Positions 11,243 to 22,896 of a stretch of 64,000 bases of DNA are shown here, one piece after another. The notes below the pieces were generated by a model. That model was not told where the DNA came from and searched no databases. It saw only the letters and a list, made by a program, of their open reading frames with translations. Every line of letters starts with the position of its first letter. Position 1 is the stretch's first letter. Made by a program: the position numbers and the translations under genes. The DNA lies in assembly GCA_036925085.1 (NCBI GenBank), contig JAUPFP010000013.1, forward strand, positions 3,311,155 to 3,375,154, written 5' to 3'. The DNA is from Brachycybe producta (lineage: Eukaryota; Arthropoda; Diplopoda; Playtdesmida; Andrognathidae).

Positions 11243-11391
11243 CAGGCATTTCTGTCCAGCACTAACTTTCCAATTAGAAATTAAAAAGGGCGGGGCATGT
11301 GACAGCAGAACAAGTAACTAACCAATTAGAAATTGATGACGCTCATGAAAGAGCGGGGCAAACGAAAAGTTTGTGCTGGGCAGAGCCGCGT
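11243..11391. mobile_element. MITE family B, divergent copy 3
   Basis: Inverted ends CAGGCATTTCTGTCCAGCAC and GTGCTGGGCAGAGCCGCG enclose AATTAGAAATT and GGGCGGGGCA. A (CA)n run follows directly at 11394-11413. Confidence 0.65.
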
Positions 11392-12640
11392 GTCACACAC
11401 ACACACACACACATATGCGGGAAATACTCATTTCTAGAATATACAAGTGAGACACCCAATGTCATGTGTAGGCAGAAAAAAATATACTAGTAATTCTAAA
11501 GGTTCCACATGCAGAAAACGCAAATTAAAAATGTAACTGAAAATAGAATTTCTCTTAATTAAATATTCTATTTATTTGACAGAAAGTAGATAGAAAAAAA
11601 AGCAAAATAAATATATAGTAATTGAATTATTTAAATTAGATAAATTAGATTTTCTGTTGCATTTCTGCATTTGAGTTCTTGGCCTAAAATAGATTATAAG
11701 CAAAGATGGGCGACCGTACACACCAGTCAGAAGAAAACCTATAGAGAGGAAACACATATTCACTCACGCAACCCGGAAAGATAAGACGCGCACAGATTAA
11801 AGAGTGAGTGCGAGAGGGAGGGAGAGAGCGAAAGATTAGAAAACAGACAGATATATCTGGTTTTTTTTTCTCTCCTGAAAATAACATCATGATTATGGCC
11901 CTATTACATTTTTAAAACTTATTTTTATCTTGTTGTGTCTGTGTGACTCAAAAGTTTTCTCATTTCGAAATATAAACCCCCAGGATGAATTTAGAAGGTG
12001 GTTGACGTCATTTTTGCTCTCCATTTCGTCTTAATACACACAGAGACACAATTTTAACATGTAATATATAAATATTATATACATATTAGGTAGTCTCACT
12101 GTCTCTTCTTAGAGCTGAAATTATTTGATACTGTCAAAATCCTCTTTAATAAAGTCTAATACAAAAAATAAAGCTACCAATAAATACTCAAACAAGTGAC
12201 GTCATGGACACATTTCTATGCGGATGCGATTATATTTTAGTAAACCCATTTCACACACACACGCTCATACATACATATTATATATGATAATATGTATGCA
12301 TTTTGTTCAATCTTGCATTTTATAAAGTGCCTAGACCTTTTATCAAAAAATGAGCGAGTTCGCAATTTGACACGAATTTGTTTTTTGGTGTGTTTTTTTT
12401 TAAAGCACCAAGTTCTTTTTCGTCAAATTAAAATTGAAAAATTAACATATTATATAAAACATTGCAGTCGTCGGTCACATTTACAACGAAAATTACATAT
12501 TGATCTTATTGACTAAAACGTCCTAAATCAGTCTTATTTTCAAGTAGTATTCCATCAGGAACGACCATTGGTGATTTTCGTCCGAGACGCACTAGGCGCG
12601 TACCTTGGGCTTCCAATGTGAAAACATTGCATACAAAACA
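11392..12640. other. Intergenic, no gene seen
   Basis: AT-rich. Holds a CA run at 11394-11413 and a GA-rich patch near 11800-11835. Open frames here lack splice context. Confidence 0.4.
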
Positions 12641-12849
12641 ACAGGCAATTAGAAATCGGGACAAATAGAAGTTGCCTCCGCCCTTTTTATGAAGAAGGCA
12701 ACTTCTAATTGGTTGGTTATGTAGTCAGACGTCACATGCTCCGCCCTTTTCAACGTCGAACCACACAACAAACCAATTAGAAGTTGCCGCCGATCGTCAT
12801 AAAAATGGGCTGAGCCAACTTGTGTTCGTCCCAATTTCTAATTGCCTGT
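12641..12849. mobile_element. MITE family A, copy 3
   Basis: Begins ACAGGCAATTAGAAATCGGG and ends AATTGCCTGT. Flanks TACAAAACA (12632-12640) and TACAAAACC (12850-12858) form a 9-bp duplication with one mismatch. Confidence 0.9.
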
Positions 12850-12886
12850 TACAAAACCAGAGGTGCCAGAATTCCACAGTTCCACC

Positions 12887-12990
12887 TAAATTATTCTTGC
12901 TGTGAGGCTACAGGTTCAACTTCCCTTTCAATGAGTCCTCTACTCATTGAAAGAGAGTTGAACCTGTAGCCTCGCAGCAAGGATAATTTA
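12887..12990. repeat. Long near-perfect hairpin, shared-core type 1
   Basis: Arms of about 48 bp (left arm contains GAGGCTACAGGTTCAACTT) meet at the centre AATGAGTCCTCTACTCATT (12930-12948). The same 19-base centre, with one change, sits in an otherwise different hairpin at 51030-51088. No coding potential is seen. Confidence 0.85.
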
Positions 12991-13104
12991 ATTTAACCTC
13001 TCTTTTGTTTGTATCACATTTACAATTTTATTTCACTGTTATGTTTTTTTTTACATTTTCACTAAATTTACATATTGACTTGATTTAGTATGGAATTTTA
13101 CAAT

Positions 13105-13500
13105 ATTATTGTTGTGACTTTACGGTGTTTTTAAAATGTTAAAGACTTCTCGAACTCTTTATTATTCTGGTTTTCAGGAACAGAGTGAAGAAAAATTTGA
13201 ATGTGTTTTAGAAACTAGAAGGGTAGTTCAATCACTTAAGGGTATTTTTCATGTTCATATCTTTCAAAATAAGTTTTATATCTATCTGTGTTTAAAATAA
13301 ACTTTTAAGCAGAAGACGCTTAGCAGACAATATTTTTTTAAAATTTTTGTTTGTTATAAAGTTTATTTTGAAAGATATCAACATTTAAAATACCCTTAAG
13401 GGATTTAGCTATAGTCTACTAGTTTCTAAAAGACTTTCTAGTTTTTTCATAATTTTTGCTCCTGAAAGACAAAATAATGAAGAATTTTTAAAATCACTTG
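13105..13500. mobile_element. Fold-back family C copy
   Basis: Left arm holds TTTTAGAAACTAGAAGGGTA and ATCTTTCAAAATAAGTTTT. The right arm carries the complements ATTTTGAAAGATATCAACAT and CTAGTTTCTAAAAG. Ends recall TTAA-GGTGG elements but are worn, and no duplication can be read. No coding capacity. Confidence 0.7.
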
Positions 13501-14164
13501 TTTATAAATTATCTTAACGACATTATCACATATTACATAAGATGCCTGATGTGTTTCCGTCATTCTGTTATTTTTTTTTAAATAAATTGATGAAAATTAT
13601 TAGTTTGATGTTTTCTTAAAAGACGTCACAGATTATGAACTCAACCCATTTATTGACGAAATGTTTCTCAATTTATAAAACGTCTAGACATTTTATGAAA
13701 TGTAAAAATTTGCAATGTGACTACTGTATTACACACACACACACACACCTCCTTCTTTACCAATGTTAAAAATATGTAAATCATGCATGGAGACCTTTTT
13801 TTCTTGGTTATTTGCATCCACACGCGCTTTATACTGGTGTTTAAACATCAATTTTTTTTCCTTCTTCTAGAGTATGCAGAAAAAACAGCATTGCTTGCAA
13901 AAAAAAAACAAGTAAAATATTTTTTTCTCTTGCGTGTTTTTACTGTGCAGCCATTTTCTTTGCAACTTCAATTTATAATAATACGCAATCATTATGTAAA
14001 TCCTATGTACATTGCATTTAAGAGTAGGATTAATGAACATTTGGGTTAAGGCAAAGTAAAAACAATTTTGAGCTTAAAAATCTGTGGCTTCTTTCTGTTT
14101 TGAAGGAACTTTTCTTTTAGAGAGAGACACAGATTTTTTTTAGTATTATGTCGATTTGAAATGT
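13501..14164. other. Intergenic, no gene seen
   Basis: AT-rich, with a CA run at about 13733-13748. Nothing else was recognised. Confidence 0.4.
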
Positions 14165-14300
14165 CTTATGTTACAGTAAATATCTTAAATTAAAGAAAAC
14201 TAGTTTCAATGTCTTATCTTCTTAATATTATTTTCATGTTGATATATATCCTTTAAAAATAAACTTTTTATAAACAAAAATTATAAAAAAAAATCCTCTG

Positions 14301-14745
14301 CTTAAGAATGTAAGTAGATCATTTATTTTGTCCATGTAGCGTTAGATGGGGCGCCACTAACCCCTCTCCTATAGAAATGTATTGACACCTAGGCTTGCCA
14401 CCTTTCCTCCTTTGTGGAAGACAGTTCCTCCATTCGGAAGAAATATCCTCCGGCCAGGACCGTCTCTTCCACGAAGGCAAACATGTCCTCCACACAATAC
14501 ATTTTATAAAAACTTAAATACGTTCGTGGAGGATGATGGTCCTGGCTGGAGGACAGTTCTTCCGAATGGAGGACTGACTGTCCTCCACAGGTGGCAAGCC
14601 TACTGACAATTCTTGACTCACCTTCCCTTTTTTTTTCGCGTGGCAAACTTTTAATTGCGAGGTCGCTATTTCTGCACGCGCTCTCTGATACGTTTTTAGA
14701 AACAACGTGATAAATAAAATCCAAATTGTTTTCAAAACTAGAATG
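14301..14745 (-). mobile_element. MITE family D, copy 1, interrupted
   Basis: Read on the minus strand it matches 22575-22896, 37660-37998 and 48283-48596: CTTAAGAATG..., GTAGCGTTAGATGG, CGTGGCAAACTTTTAATTG. It is interrupted at 14390-14602 by a hAT-like MITE, and its far end is truncated. Confidence 0.7.
14390..14602. mobile_element. hAT-like MITE inside MITE D
   Basis: Inverted ends TAGGCTTGCCACCTTTCCTC and the complement ending GGTGGCAAGCCTA. The interior repeats GGAGGA-type segments in both orientations (CATTCGGAAGAA and TTCTTCCGAATG). The flanks TTGACACC and CTGACAAT share TGACA, so an 8-bp duplication is possible but imperfect. Confidence 0.65.
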
Positions 14746-14940
14746 TTCAATGATAATTATTATGTTAAGTGTTTTCATGCCAATTATCTTAAAAAATAAG
14801 CATTTTATAATAATTTTTAAAATGATCCGTTTTTCAGTATATTCCATTGCACAATTGCTTGAAAAAACTATTTTCGCCTTTTTCAGACTGTCATAAAAAG
14901 TTTATTTTGAAAGATATCATCATGAACAAAACTTTTTAGC

Positions 14941-14971
<31 letters not shown>

Positions 14972-15089
14972 ACTATTCTAGTTTCTAAAACACTTTCAAT
15001 TTTTTTACATAAAAATAAATGTTCACGAAACCACTGGCTGGCAGGGAAGCGACCTCTCCTATTTTATTTTATATATTTTATATATATAT

Positions 15090-15567
15090 TAAGCTTTGTC
15101 TGTCTGTGTATAACGCTGTACAAACAAGGACAAAAAACATTTAAGTACGTCGGAATTTATTTAAACTTAAATGAACCGGTTTTTTTCTCATGGTCAATTT
15201 TATGTTGAACTTTCCCTATTCAAGAATCCAAAGAATATTAAGGTGCTTTATACAAAATGCAAGTGGTCAAGGCAAATTACCTCATGACAACCGGACATTC
15301 ACACAAAATTAAACTAGATGCTCCCGTCATTTATGGCACAGGCAATTAGAAATCGTTACATACAGAAGTTGGCTCCGCCCTTTTTATGACGACCGACAAC
15401 TTCTAATTGGTTTCTTGTGTGGTTCGACGTTGAAAAGGGCGGAGCATGTGACGTCAGACTACATAACCAACCAATTAGAAGTTGCCAGTCGTCATAAAAA
15501 GGGCGGAGCCAACTTCTGTATGCCCCGATTTCTAATTGCCTGTTTTATGACGGGTTACCCCCACTAG
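15090..15567 (+). mobile_element. Non-autonomous Helitron, terminal hairpin split
   Basis: The body matches 39579-40130 (ACGCTGTACAAACAAGGAC, GTCGGAATTTAT, AATTAAACTAGA). The 3' end reads CCCGTCATTTATG ... TTTATGACGGGTTACCCCCA-CTAG followed by T. MITE A copy 4 sits in the middle of the terminal hairpin. Confidence 0.7.
15338..15543. mobile_element. MITE family A, copy 4, inside a Helitron hairpin
   Basis: Begins ACAGGCAATTAGAAATCG and ends AATTGCCTGT. Flanks ATTTATGGC and TTTTATGAC give a 7/9 match drawn from the Helitron hairpin. Confidence 0.85.
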
Positions 15568-15569
15568 TA

Positions 15570-16289
15570 GAACATAATAGTCACTGCAGTGGTGCCGCCA
15601 TCCGTGAGAACAAAAACAAATTAAATATCTATTGAGCCACCTTAAATATTTCACACAGTAATTTTGATTTGACAAATAGATATAGTATGTAAACGCATGT
15701 ATTTTACGAATTTCGTGTTAAGTACGGTTTGAGGGGGGGGGGGGGGGGGAAGAGATATATACGCATCCTGTTCTGAGTTTTATTAGTGGTACTTATTATT
15801 CCTCCCATATAAACAGAATAAGGAAAAAGAAGGACATGTTTAAGAGTGTGCTAGCAATGATTGCCTCCTTTTAAGGGGTCGTCCACACTTTTCCTACTTG
15901 GTCTCAGATGGGCTATTTATTCTTCTCCCTCCCAACACTTTTTTTTTTTGCCTCTTAACTATTTTTAGTGGCTAACGATCGGAAATAAATTCTTATAAAA
16001 GGAAGAAGAACGAACACTTTTGAAATAGTCAACGGTTGAAGGACCGGTTTTTTTTTTCGCACTCTCCTCATTTTAACGTGTCTTCTGGATTTTTTTTTCT
16101 TTCTGCGTTTGAAAATCACTTCTAAATTTTGATGCGTCTTTTTTTTTCTCATAGGTTTTTATAGGTTTTTATTTCGTTTGATTGCTTACGTAAGAAGCTC
16201 TTAAAACAGATCGGTTGAGATGGAACAACCTTGAGTACATTTTATTTGGATACAAGTTTAGAAATTGAGGTTTTTTTAAGAGACAGATT
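15570..16289. other. Intergenic, contains a possible MITE end and poly-G
   Basis: Positions 15590-15645 resemble one end of the TTAA-flanked element at 26860 (AAATATCTATTGAGCCACCTTAA). A run of 18-19 G lies at 15731-15749. No gene was recognised. Confidence 0.4.
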
Positions 16290-16560
16290 TTAAAATATAT
16301 TGAAAGGTTGTTTGAAACTAGAATAGTAAAGGAATTCCTTAATGGGATTTTTACGACGATATCTTTGAAAATAAATCTTTTATGGCAGTTAGGTAAAAGA
16401 CAATAATTTTATTGTTGTTGATGTCAAATTTGGTGAATTTATAAGTGAAGTTTGTCATTTTGAACCTGACATAAAAAAAGTTTATTTTTAAAGATGTTTT
16501 CATAAAAAAAAAATACACTCAGCAATCACTTTAACATTTCTATCTGAATATTTTAATTTT
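16290..16560. mobile_element. Fold-back family C copy, decayed
   Basis: Arms GAAACTAGAATAGTAAAGGA and ATATCTTTGAAAATAAATC pair with AAAGTTTATTTTTAAAGATG downstream. Confidence 0.5.
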
Positions 16561-16699
16561 TTACGAAAAAAAAATAAATTTACTGTCACATGTATTTTAC
16601 GTGGAGCTGCTGCTCCAACTTGACTTGCGTCCGGTTTTGTAAAAACGAGTTTTAAAAACGTTAATTTTGTAATTTTAGTTATTTATTTACGGTTATATT

Positions 16700-17040
16700 G
16701 GAAAGACCACTTTAAGATGGTTTTATGATTAGCTAATTTTAGAACTCTTTCATTATTTTGCCTTTAAGAAGCAAAATTAAGAAAAACTTGAATGTGTTTT
16801 AGAAACTAGAAGGGTAACGCAATCACTTAAATGTATTTTCATGTTGATATTTTTCAAAATAAGTTTTATTTAGACAAAAATCAAAAACAAGCATCAAAAT
16901 CGTTGTTGGCTTAAAGTTGGCTTCAAACTTAAATAAAAAGCTTATTTTGAAAGAAATCAACATAAGTTTCTCTTCATTTTCCACCTGAAAAACAGAATAA
17001 TAAGAGTTCGAGAGACGTTTACACTTTAAAACCGAATTCT
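16700..17040. mobile_element. Fold-back family C copy
   Basis: Contains CACTTTAAGATGGTTTTATG, TTTTAGAAACTAGAAGGGTA and ATTTTTCAAAATAAGTTTTA, with complements ending CACTTTAAAACC. Well-preserved arms, no coding capacity. Confidence 0.7.
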
Positions 17041-17865
17041 AAAAGAAAATTTGACACTTTGAACTTCAACTTTCTAACTCTCTGAAATAGGTTTATTACA
17101 TAGAGAAATCCAGGTGCGAATTGGGAGAGAAAACGGCCCAGAAACAATTATTTGTCTTGCCCTAAGAAGTAAGAAACTCCAAAATGCGTAGAAATTTTTA
17201 AACGTGAAGATATTTTTTTATCAAAATTACACACAGTTTTATTTTCATTTTTGCTTGCAATAAAAGTGCAAATTTGGTTTGCTATTTTTGTAAAAAACTT
17301 AGCGAGCATATTTTTTATATAAAAAACAAGTGCCGTAACCCAGGAAAATTATTTTTCTAGTTTTTATTCTTTTTTGCCAAAAAAAAGGGGTCATTTTTTA
17401 ATTTTCTAATTAAAAAAGATCAGCTTTCTGGTCCTTTTTCTTGTGCGATTTTTAATCTTTTATTATTTATTAAGTTTCATCATAAAAATCAGACTTTTAT
17501 TGGAAAAACGGGCCCATCGTGGAAAATGTGCGATTGGCCAGTCCGACCCTGGAAAAGGTTTAATTTAAGTTGAAGTTCAATTGTGAAGTTACCTTCTTGA
17601 ATTTGAGCCTTAACACATACATAGACACAGGCCATTAGAATGTTCTGTCGTGCAGGTACTTTTTACTATTTGGATATAAAAAGAGTGGTGGAGAGGAGGA
17701 GGAGGAGGAGAGAGAGAGAGGATGGATGTGGTTGAAAAATGACGAGAGAAGGAGGAGGAGGATTTCTTCTTCTTCTGATGCTGGTGGCGGTGGTTTGAAA
17801 TGGATCCGAGTGTGAAGTTGTGTTTAATATGACGAAGATGAAATCGATGACAAAAAAAAGATTTC
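17041..17865. other. Intergenic, no gene seen
   Basis: AT-rich, ending in a purine-rich GGA/GA patch at 17690-17765 next to the long pyrimidine tract. Confidence 0.4.
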
Positions 17866-17871
17866 GGTGGT

Positions 17872-18013
17872 ACTTTCTCTCTTGTCTTTCACTCACTCTC
17901 TTTCTCTCTTTTGTCTTTTCGTTCTCTCTATCTGTCTTGTACTCTTAGTCCTCCCTCTGTCTCTCCCTTTCTCTCTGTTTTTCACTCCCTTTCTCTCTCT
18001 CTCTCTCTCTCTG

Positions 18014-18054
<41 letters not shown>

Positions 18055-18652
18055 CTCTCTCTCCCTCTCTCTCTCTGTTTTCTCTCTCTCCCTCTCTCTC
18101 TCTTTTTCTGTTTTCTCTCTCTCTCTCTCTCTCTCTTTTTCTGTTTTCTCTCTCTCTCTCTCTCTCTTTTTCTGTTTTCTCTCTCTCTCTCTCTGTTTTC
18201 TCTCTCTCTCTCTCTCTCTTTCTGTTTTCTCTCTCTCTCTCTCTCTCTGTTCTCTCTCTCTCTCTTTCTGTTTTCTCTCTCTCTCTCTCTCTGTTTTCTC
18301 TCTCTCTCTCTCTCTGTTTTCTCTCTCTCTCTGTTTTCTCTCTCTCTCTCTCTGTTTTCTCTCTCTCTCTCTCTGTTTTCTCTCTCTCTCTCTCTTGTTT
18401 TCTCTCTCTCTCTCTCTGTTTTCTCTCTCTCTCTCTCTGTTTTCTCTCTCTCTCTCTCTCTGTTTTCTCTCTCTCTCTCTCTGTTTTCTCTCTCTCTCTC
18501 TCTCTCTGTTTTCTCTCTCTCTCTCTGTTTTCTCTCTCTCTCTGTTTTCTCTCTCTCTCTCTGTTTTCTCTCTCTCTCTCTGTGTTTTCTCTCTCTCTCT
18601 CTCTCTGTGTTTTCTCTCTCTCTGTTTTCTCTCTCTCTCTCTCTCTGTGTTT

Positions 18653-18721
<69 letters not shown>

Positions 18722-18880
18722 TTTCTATCTCTCTCTCTCTGTGTTTTCTCTCTCTCCCTCTCTGTGTTTTCTCTCTCTCCCTCTCTCTCTTGTGTCTTTC
18801 GCTCCCTCTCTCTCTCTCTTGTGTCTTTCGCTCCCTCTTTCTCTCTCTTGTGTCTTTCGCTCCCTCACTGGCATTCTTTC
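17872..18880. repeat. Kilobase-long pyrimidine tract, (CT)n with TGTTTT spacers
   Basis: About 1 kb is almost pure pyrimidine on the plus strand. The core, about 17990-18790, is a higher-order array of CT runs of variable length separated by TGTTTTCT or TGTGTTTTCT. Long SLSLSLCFLS-type open frames in all three plus frames result from the repeat and are not genes. Confidence 0.97.
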
Positions 18881-19877
18881 ACTTTCCATTTCCTTCCCAT
18901 TTTTGTCTTTCTCTCATTCTCTCTCCCACATGACAACGAATACTTGATGAACGGAGAATGATAGAACGAAAGGGTCTAATGAACTGAAAAAGGGAGAGAG
19001 AGAGAGAGAAAGAGAGATAGGGAGAGAGCGTGTTTGAAAAAAAAAGCTGTGGTTACAATTATTAATCATTTGGGTATTTTTTTAGAATAGTGGGGGCGAT
19101 GAAATAGTCATTGATTTCAATATAAAAATTTAACATAGATTCTCCTAATTAGTCAATCAGTGCCACAAATGTAAAAAAAAAACAGTGATACACACTACGA
19201 GTTATATATTAAAAGAAGAAGAGAATGAGTAACAAAAGGTTTTCGTAATAAATTATGAAACAAATTACTCCGACTAATACTTGCTTGAGAGGTTATAGAG
19301 AGAGCGAGAGAGAGACTTTAATTTTTCTAATGTTAAAAATGTCCTCGAGCTTTTTTTTGTGTCTTTTTATAAATGTTGTGTTTTATTACAAACAATTAGT
19401 ATGACGGGTAAATTACAGGGTGTTTCCATAATAAAAAAAAAAACAAGTTAGAAGGTTTGCAAAAATATGTTTAATTTTTGCAGAATTTGTTTAAAAATTG
19501 TTATAAAAGTGTAATTTGTGCTTTGTTTTTGTTGACAAGAATACGAGTTTAGAATACAAGTAAGCCTTTGTTTATTATAGGAATTGCTTGTTTGTTCAAT
19601 ACGTTTATTATGCAAATGAAATTTTTTAAAAAGTGCAACATTATTTAGACAATAATTGTGGCGTGCTTATGCAAATAAAAACCCATAAAAATATTATATT
19701 ATATTTCGATATATATTATAAACAAAAACAATTAAATAACTGGAGGCTATCAACATTTTAATAACCTTTGAGCACATTAAAATAGCGAAATATTGATGAA
19801 TCTAGGTGTTGTTATAATATATATTGTGTTTTGCAAATGTGTTGATATGACGGCCATCTTGTTACAGATAGACTATA
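18881..19877. other. Intergenic, no gene seen
   Basis: AT-rich with GA patches at 18993-19030 and 19298-19316. Nothing else was recognised. Confidence 0.4.
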
Positions 19878-20297
19878 AAGGCGCATTCACACTAGGCTGG
19901 TTTACAAGCTGCTGATTGCTGCTGGCTATTAGCAGCAACAGCAAGCAGCGGCTGCTTTGGGTTCACACTTGTCCAGTCACTGCTGGTATTAACAGTGCAA
20001 GTCATCTAATCACCGTCTTGCAAAAACACAAAATCTAACAACCAACCAACCCAAGCAGTGGAGTTTCAACTACCCACTAGTGCCACTACTAGCGACAAAG
20101 GTTCACACTACCTGGTACCAGCAGGGAGGGAGTTACATGACCAGCTGGTAGCTGCTAAAGTTGGACATGTGCAACTTCACCAGCTGCTGTTAAAATCACT
20201 AGCCTGCTGGAGAAAGCAGCCACTGGTAGCAGTTCACACTATGCTGCTAGAGGGCTACAACCAGCCAGCAGCAACCAGCCTAGTGTGAATGCGCCAT
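19878..20297. mobile_element. TA-flanked MITE rich in CAGCAG / CTGCTG
   Basis: Inverted ends AAGGCGCATTCACACTAGGC and GCCTAGTGTGAATGCGCCAT are bounded by TA (19876-19877 and 20298-20299). The interior is full of GCTGCTGG and CCAGCAGC words and can fold extensively. The open frame inside (about 20058-20288) has no recognisable domain and is best seen as a by-product. Confidence 0.75.
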
Positions 20298-20469
20298 TAG
20301 TGTTTTAGTATGTCTAGACTACATACATATGTTTTTTTAAAACAAAGCTAATGTTGTTTAGTTTTAAAGTGTTAATATCTTTGGAACTCTTGATTATTCT
20401 GTATTTCTTATCTTCCTTCCTTTTTTTTAATTTTAATGTGTGTGCAGCGTCCGAACTCGCCAGCGGCTA

Positions 20470-20790
20470 TTTTTTTATTAATTGCTCAGGGACAGACTAA
20501 TTGTAGGTCACTGCGTGACCTACACTTTCAAATATCTATTTGGAGAAGAACTGTGGGTAACTCAGTGACTTACACTTTTAGATAATCAACTGTAGGCCAC
20601 TGAGTGACCGACACATTTTTACATTTTGGGAGCTGTGCCCCCATACCCCCCTGCAACAAGCTTATTTTAACATAACCGCACGTAATCGCCGATATAAAAA
20701 GTTCTAGAGTGTAGGTCACTCTGTAGGTCACTGAGTGACCTACAGTTCTGAAGTGTATAACACCTAGTGATTAGTTGGTTCTAATTGCTC
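20470..20790. mobile_element. MITE family G (GTAGGTCACTGAGTGACCTAC), copy 1
   Basis: Left end GGGACAGACTAATTGTAGG matches the complement of the right end of the element at 30280-30710. The palindromic word GTAGGTCACT...AGTGACCTAC occurs several times inside. A decayed family C arm lies just upstream at 20338-20440. Confidence 0.55.
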
Positions 20791-20900
20791 ATTTTCTCAT
20801 CATTACAAATCATTACAATTTGAAGAAGAAGAAAAAAATGTGTATGTTCTCATGTTCAAAAGTGACAAGTTAGAATTGACCGTCTGTACTTGGCCTTTAA

Positions 20901-21280
20901 GCCCCATTCTCACGGTGACACTGATGCCATGACATTAAATGTCGCAGAAGTGTTTTCGTGGGAACAAATTTTTAAGTGCCACGGTCACATTATCGTGGTA
21001 GTCGTGTCGCATATTAAAAAAAATTTTGATATGCGAAACAGCGGCAGATAGTGCTGTTACGACACTACCGTAGCAGTTCCGTACAGCGTAAGCAGTTCCG
21101 CATGCACAACGTACCCCCCCCCCCCCCCCCCTCCTATATTTCATTGAAATGTCACGACAACCTAATTTTTGAGCTGCGATAAGCTCTTATGTTACTTGCC
21201 CTGGCAGTAAACGGATGGATGTCATTACATTGCGTGACATCGGTGTCGCGACACATCAGAGTCACGTTGAGAACGAAGCT
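20901..21280. mobile_element. TTAA-flanked MITE, piggyBac-type
   Basis: Inverted ends GCCCCATTCTCACGGTGACA and GTCACGTTGAGAACGAAGCT are bounded by TTAA on both sides (20897-20900, 21281-21284), the target choice of piggyBac elements. The interior has a poly-C run at 21115-21132. Confidence 0.65.
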
Positions 21281-21284
21281 TTAA

Positions 21285-22574
21285 GCTCAGCTTTATTTTT
21301 AAGCAGTGTATAAGAATACGGAGGTCGGCAATAGGGATTAGATTCCTTTTTCTAACAAAAAAAAAGTTTACTTTTGAATAAGATTTATGCGGGTTTTTTT
21401 TACTGAAAATGTTTTTTTTTTTTAGTCTATTGTTATCAAGAAAATGTACACTTTATTTTTTTTTTCCTTTTGTGTGTTTCATTTTCAGTTCTTTTTTTAT
21501 TTTTATTTTCAATATCTTAAGATTTTTGTAGACGTCGTGAAAAATGGCCATTAGATTTGATATATAGTGGTCAATTTTCATTATTTTGTCTTTTATGCGT
21601 GGCTGCTCACTGGATTTATTATACTGTATAGGCCTACTTCCTTTCTCTCTCTCTCCATCTTTCTCTATATATTCATTTCTACCTTCCAAGAAGAAGAAGA
21701 AAAAATCCGTCCATAAAAATGTCGATTTTTCTTTTCTTGGTTGCATTGTGCTGACGTATTTGTAGGCCTTACTTGAGTATGTTATTTTTTGTCTGTATGT
21801 TTGCTATATGTATGGTATATGTGTGTATGTAGGGCCTACCTGTATTTGTAGAAAATGCCAAAAGGCACCAAAGCACACTCATATATATATATATATATAT
21901 ACACTTCCATTTTGAATGGACAGAAAATTGATTGTTGTTAACTGAAAAGTATCACAAAACACTTTGAAGGTATTTCTTAATTTCTTCTAGAAAATACTTC
22001 GTTTTTTTTTTTTAAAAAAAAGTACTGTTTTGGATGTGCTGAGCTATAAAAATGCTCAAAATGTGTTTGTTACAACTATTGCACAAAACTAATCCACTCA
22101 TTCATTCTCTCTATGGAGTATGTGTTTGTGTAGGATAGATGGATAGATGGATGGCTGGATGTAGAATGTACGTACACCTTAATCTGTTTGTGTTGTTCGT
22201 TTTGCCAAAGACTTCCTCCTTCAAGTCAGTCTCTATGGACTCATTTGGTTGGTTATAATGTAAATGCGTCGTCGTCTTCGTTCACATAGATTTCATTCCT
22301 TTTTCTTTTATTTTTCTCTTTTATTTCCTCTCACATTGTCAACATTATATTATGCAAAAGGTTTCTGGCTGTTTGCTTTTAATGCATAAGTGACTATCTA
22401 TCTATCTATCTGTGTGGAATGTTTAAACCTTTTTTTTCCCTCCGCAATTTATATTGTTGATAGCGTAAATAAAACACCCACTTTTTTTGAAAATGAATAA
22501 CAAAGAAATTATAAAAGCTACAAAATTGGAAACTTCAAAAGCAAAATTAAGAGGGTTTCATAGAAAAATACTTG
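21285..22574. other. Intergenic, no gene seen
   Basis: AT-rich, with TA run at 21881-21901, GATA/GGAT patches near 22134-22162 and a CTAT run at 22396-22411. No exon recognised. Confidence 0.4.
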
Positions 22575-22896
22575 TGTAAATGTAAGGTAGATGGCGCCTG
22601 CAGCCTCCATAGGTGACAAACTATACACATTCGCCAATTAGTTGAAATAGAATGCAGCGTTTTAGCTCTGAAAGCGTCCAAAACAACCTTAATTATCAGC
22701 ACGTGACAAACTTACCCCATGAACACAATATAAGTGAAGAGAGCACGTGTAGAAATAACGACCTGCAATTAAAAGTTTGCCACGTGCAGAAAAAAGGAAA
22801 AAGGAGTCAAGAGTGTTGTGAGTACATTTCTATGGGAGGAGGACTAGTGACGCCATCTAACGCTACACTTAATAAATGCTCTACTTGCATTCTTAA
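22575..22896 (+). mobile_element. MITE family D, copy 2
   Basis: Contains AAGGTAGATGGCGCCTGCAG at the left and GACGCCATCTAACGCTACAC plus CTACTTGCATTCTTAA at the right. The interior includes ATTATCAGCACGTGACAAAC and AATTAAAAGTTTGCCACGTG. Same order as at 37660 and 48283. Confidence 0.75.

Larger units (their letters stand above)
14165..15010. mobile_element. Fold-back family C copy, split by other elements
   Basis: The left arm (about 14165-14300, with TTCATGTTGATATATATCC) and right arm (about 14880-15010, with GTTTATTTTGAAAGATATCA and CTAGTTTCTAAAACACTTTC) are the two halves of one family C element. They are separated by MITE D and an ATC-repeat patch (14938-14972). Confidence 0.6.

Noticed and set aside
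17867-18961. Three long plus-strand open frames of 121-364 codons
   Set aside because: They read only Ser, Leu, Phe, Cys and Val from CT repeats; the reading results from the pyrimidine tract.
20058-20288. 76-codon frame within the CAGCAG-rich MITE
   Set aside because: It lies wholly between the terminal inverted repeats of a TA-flanked MITE and has no domain.
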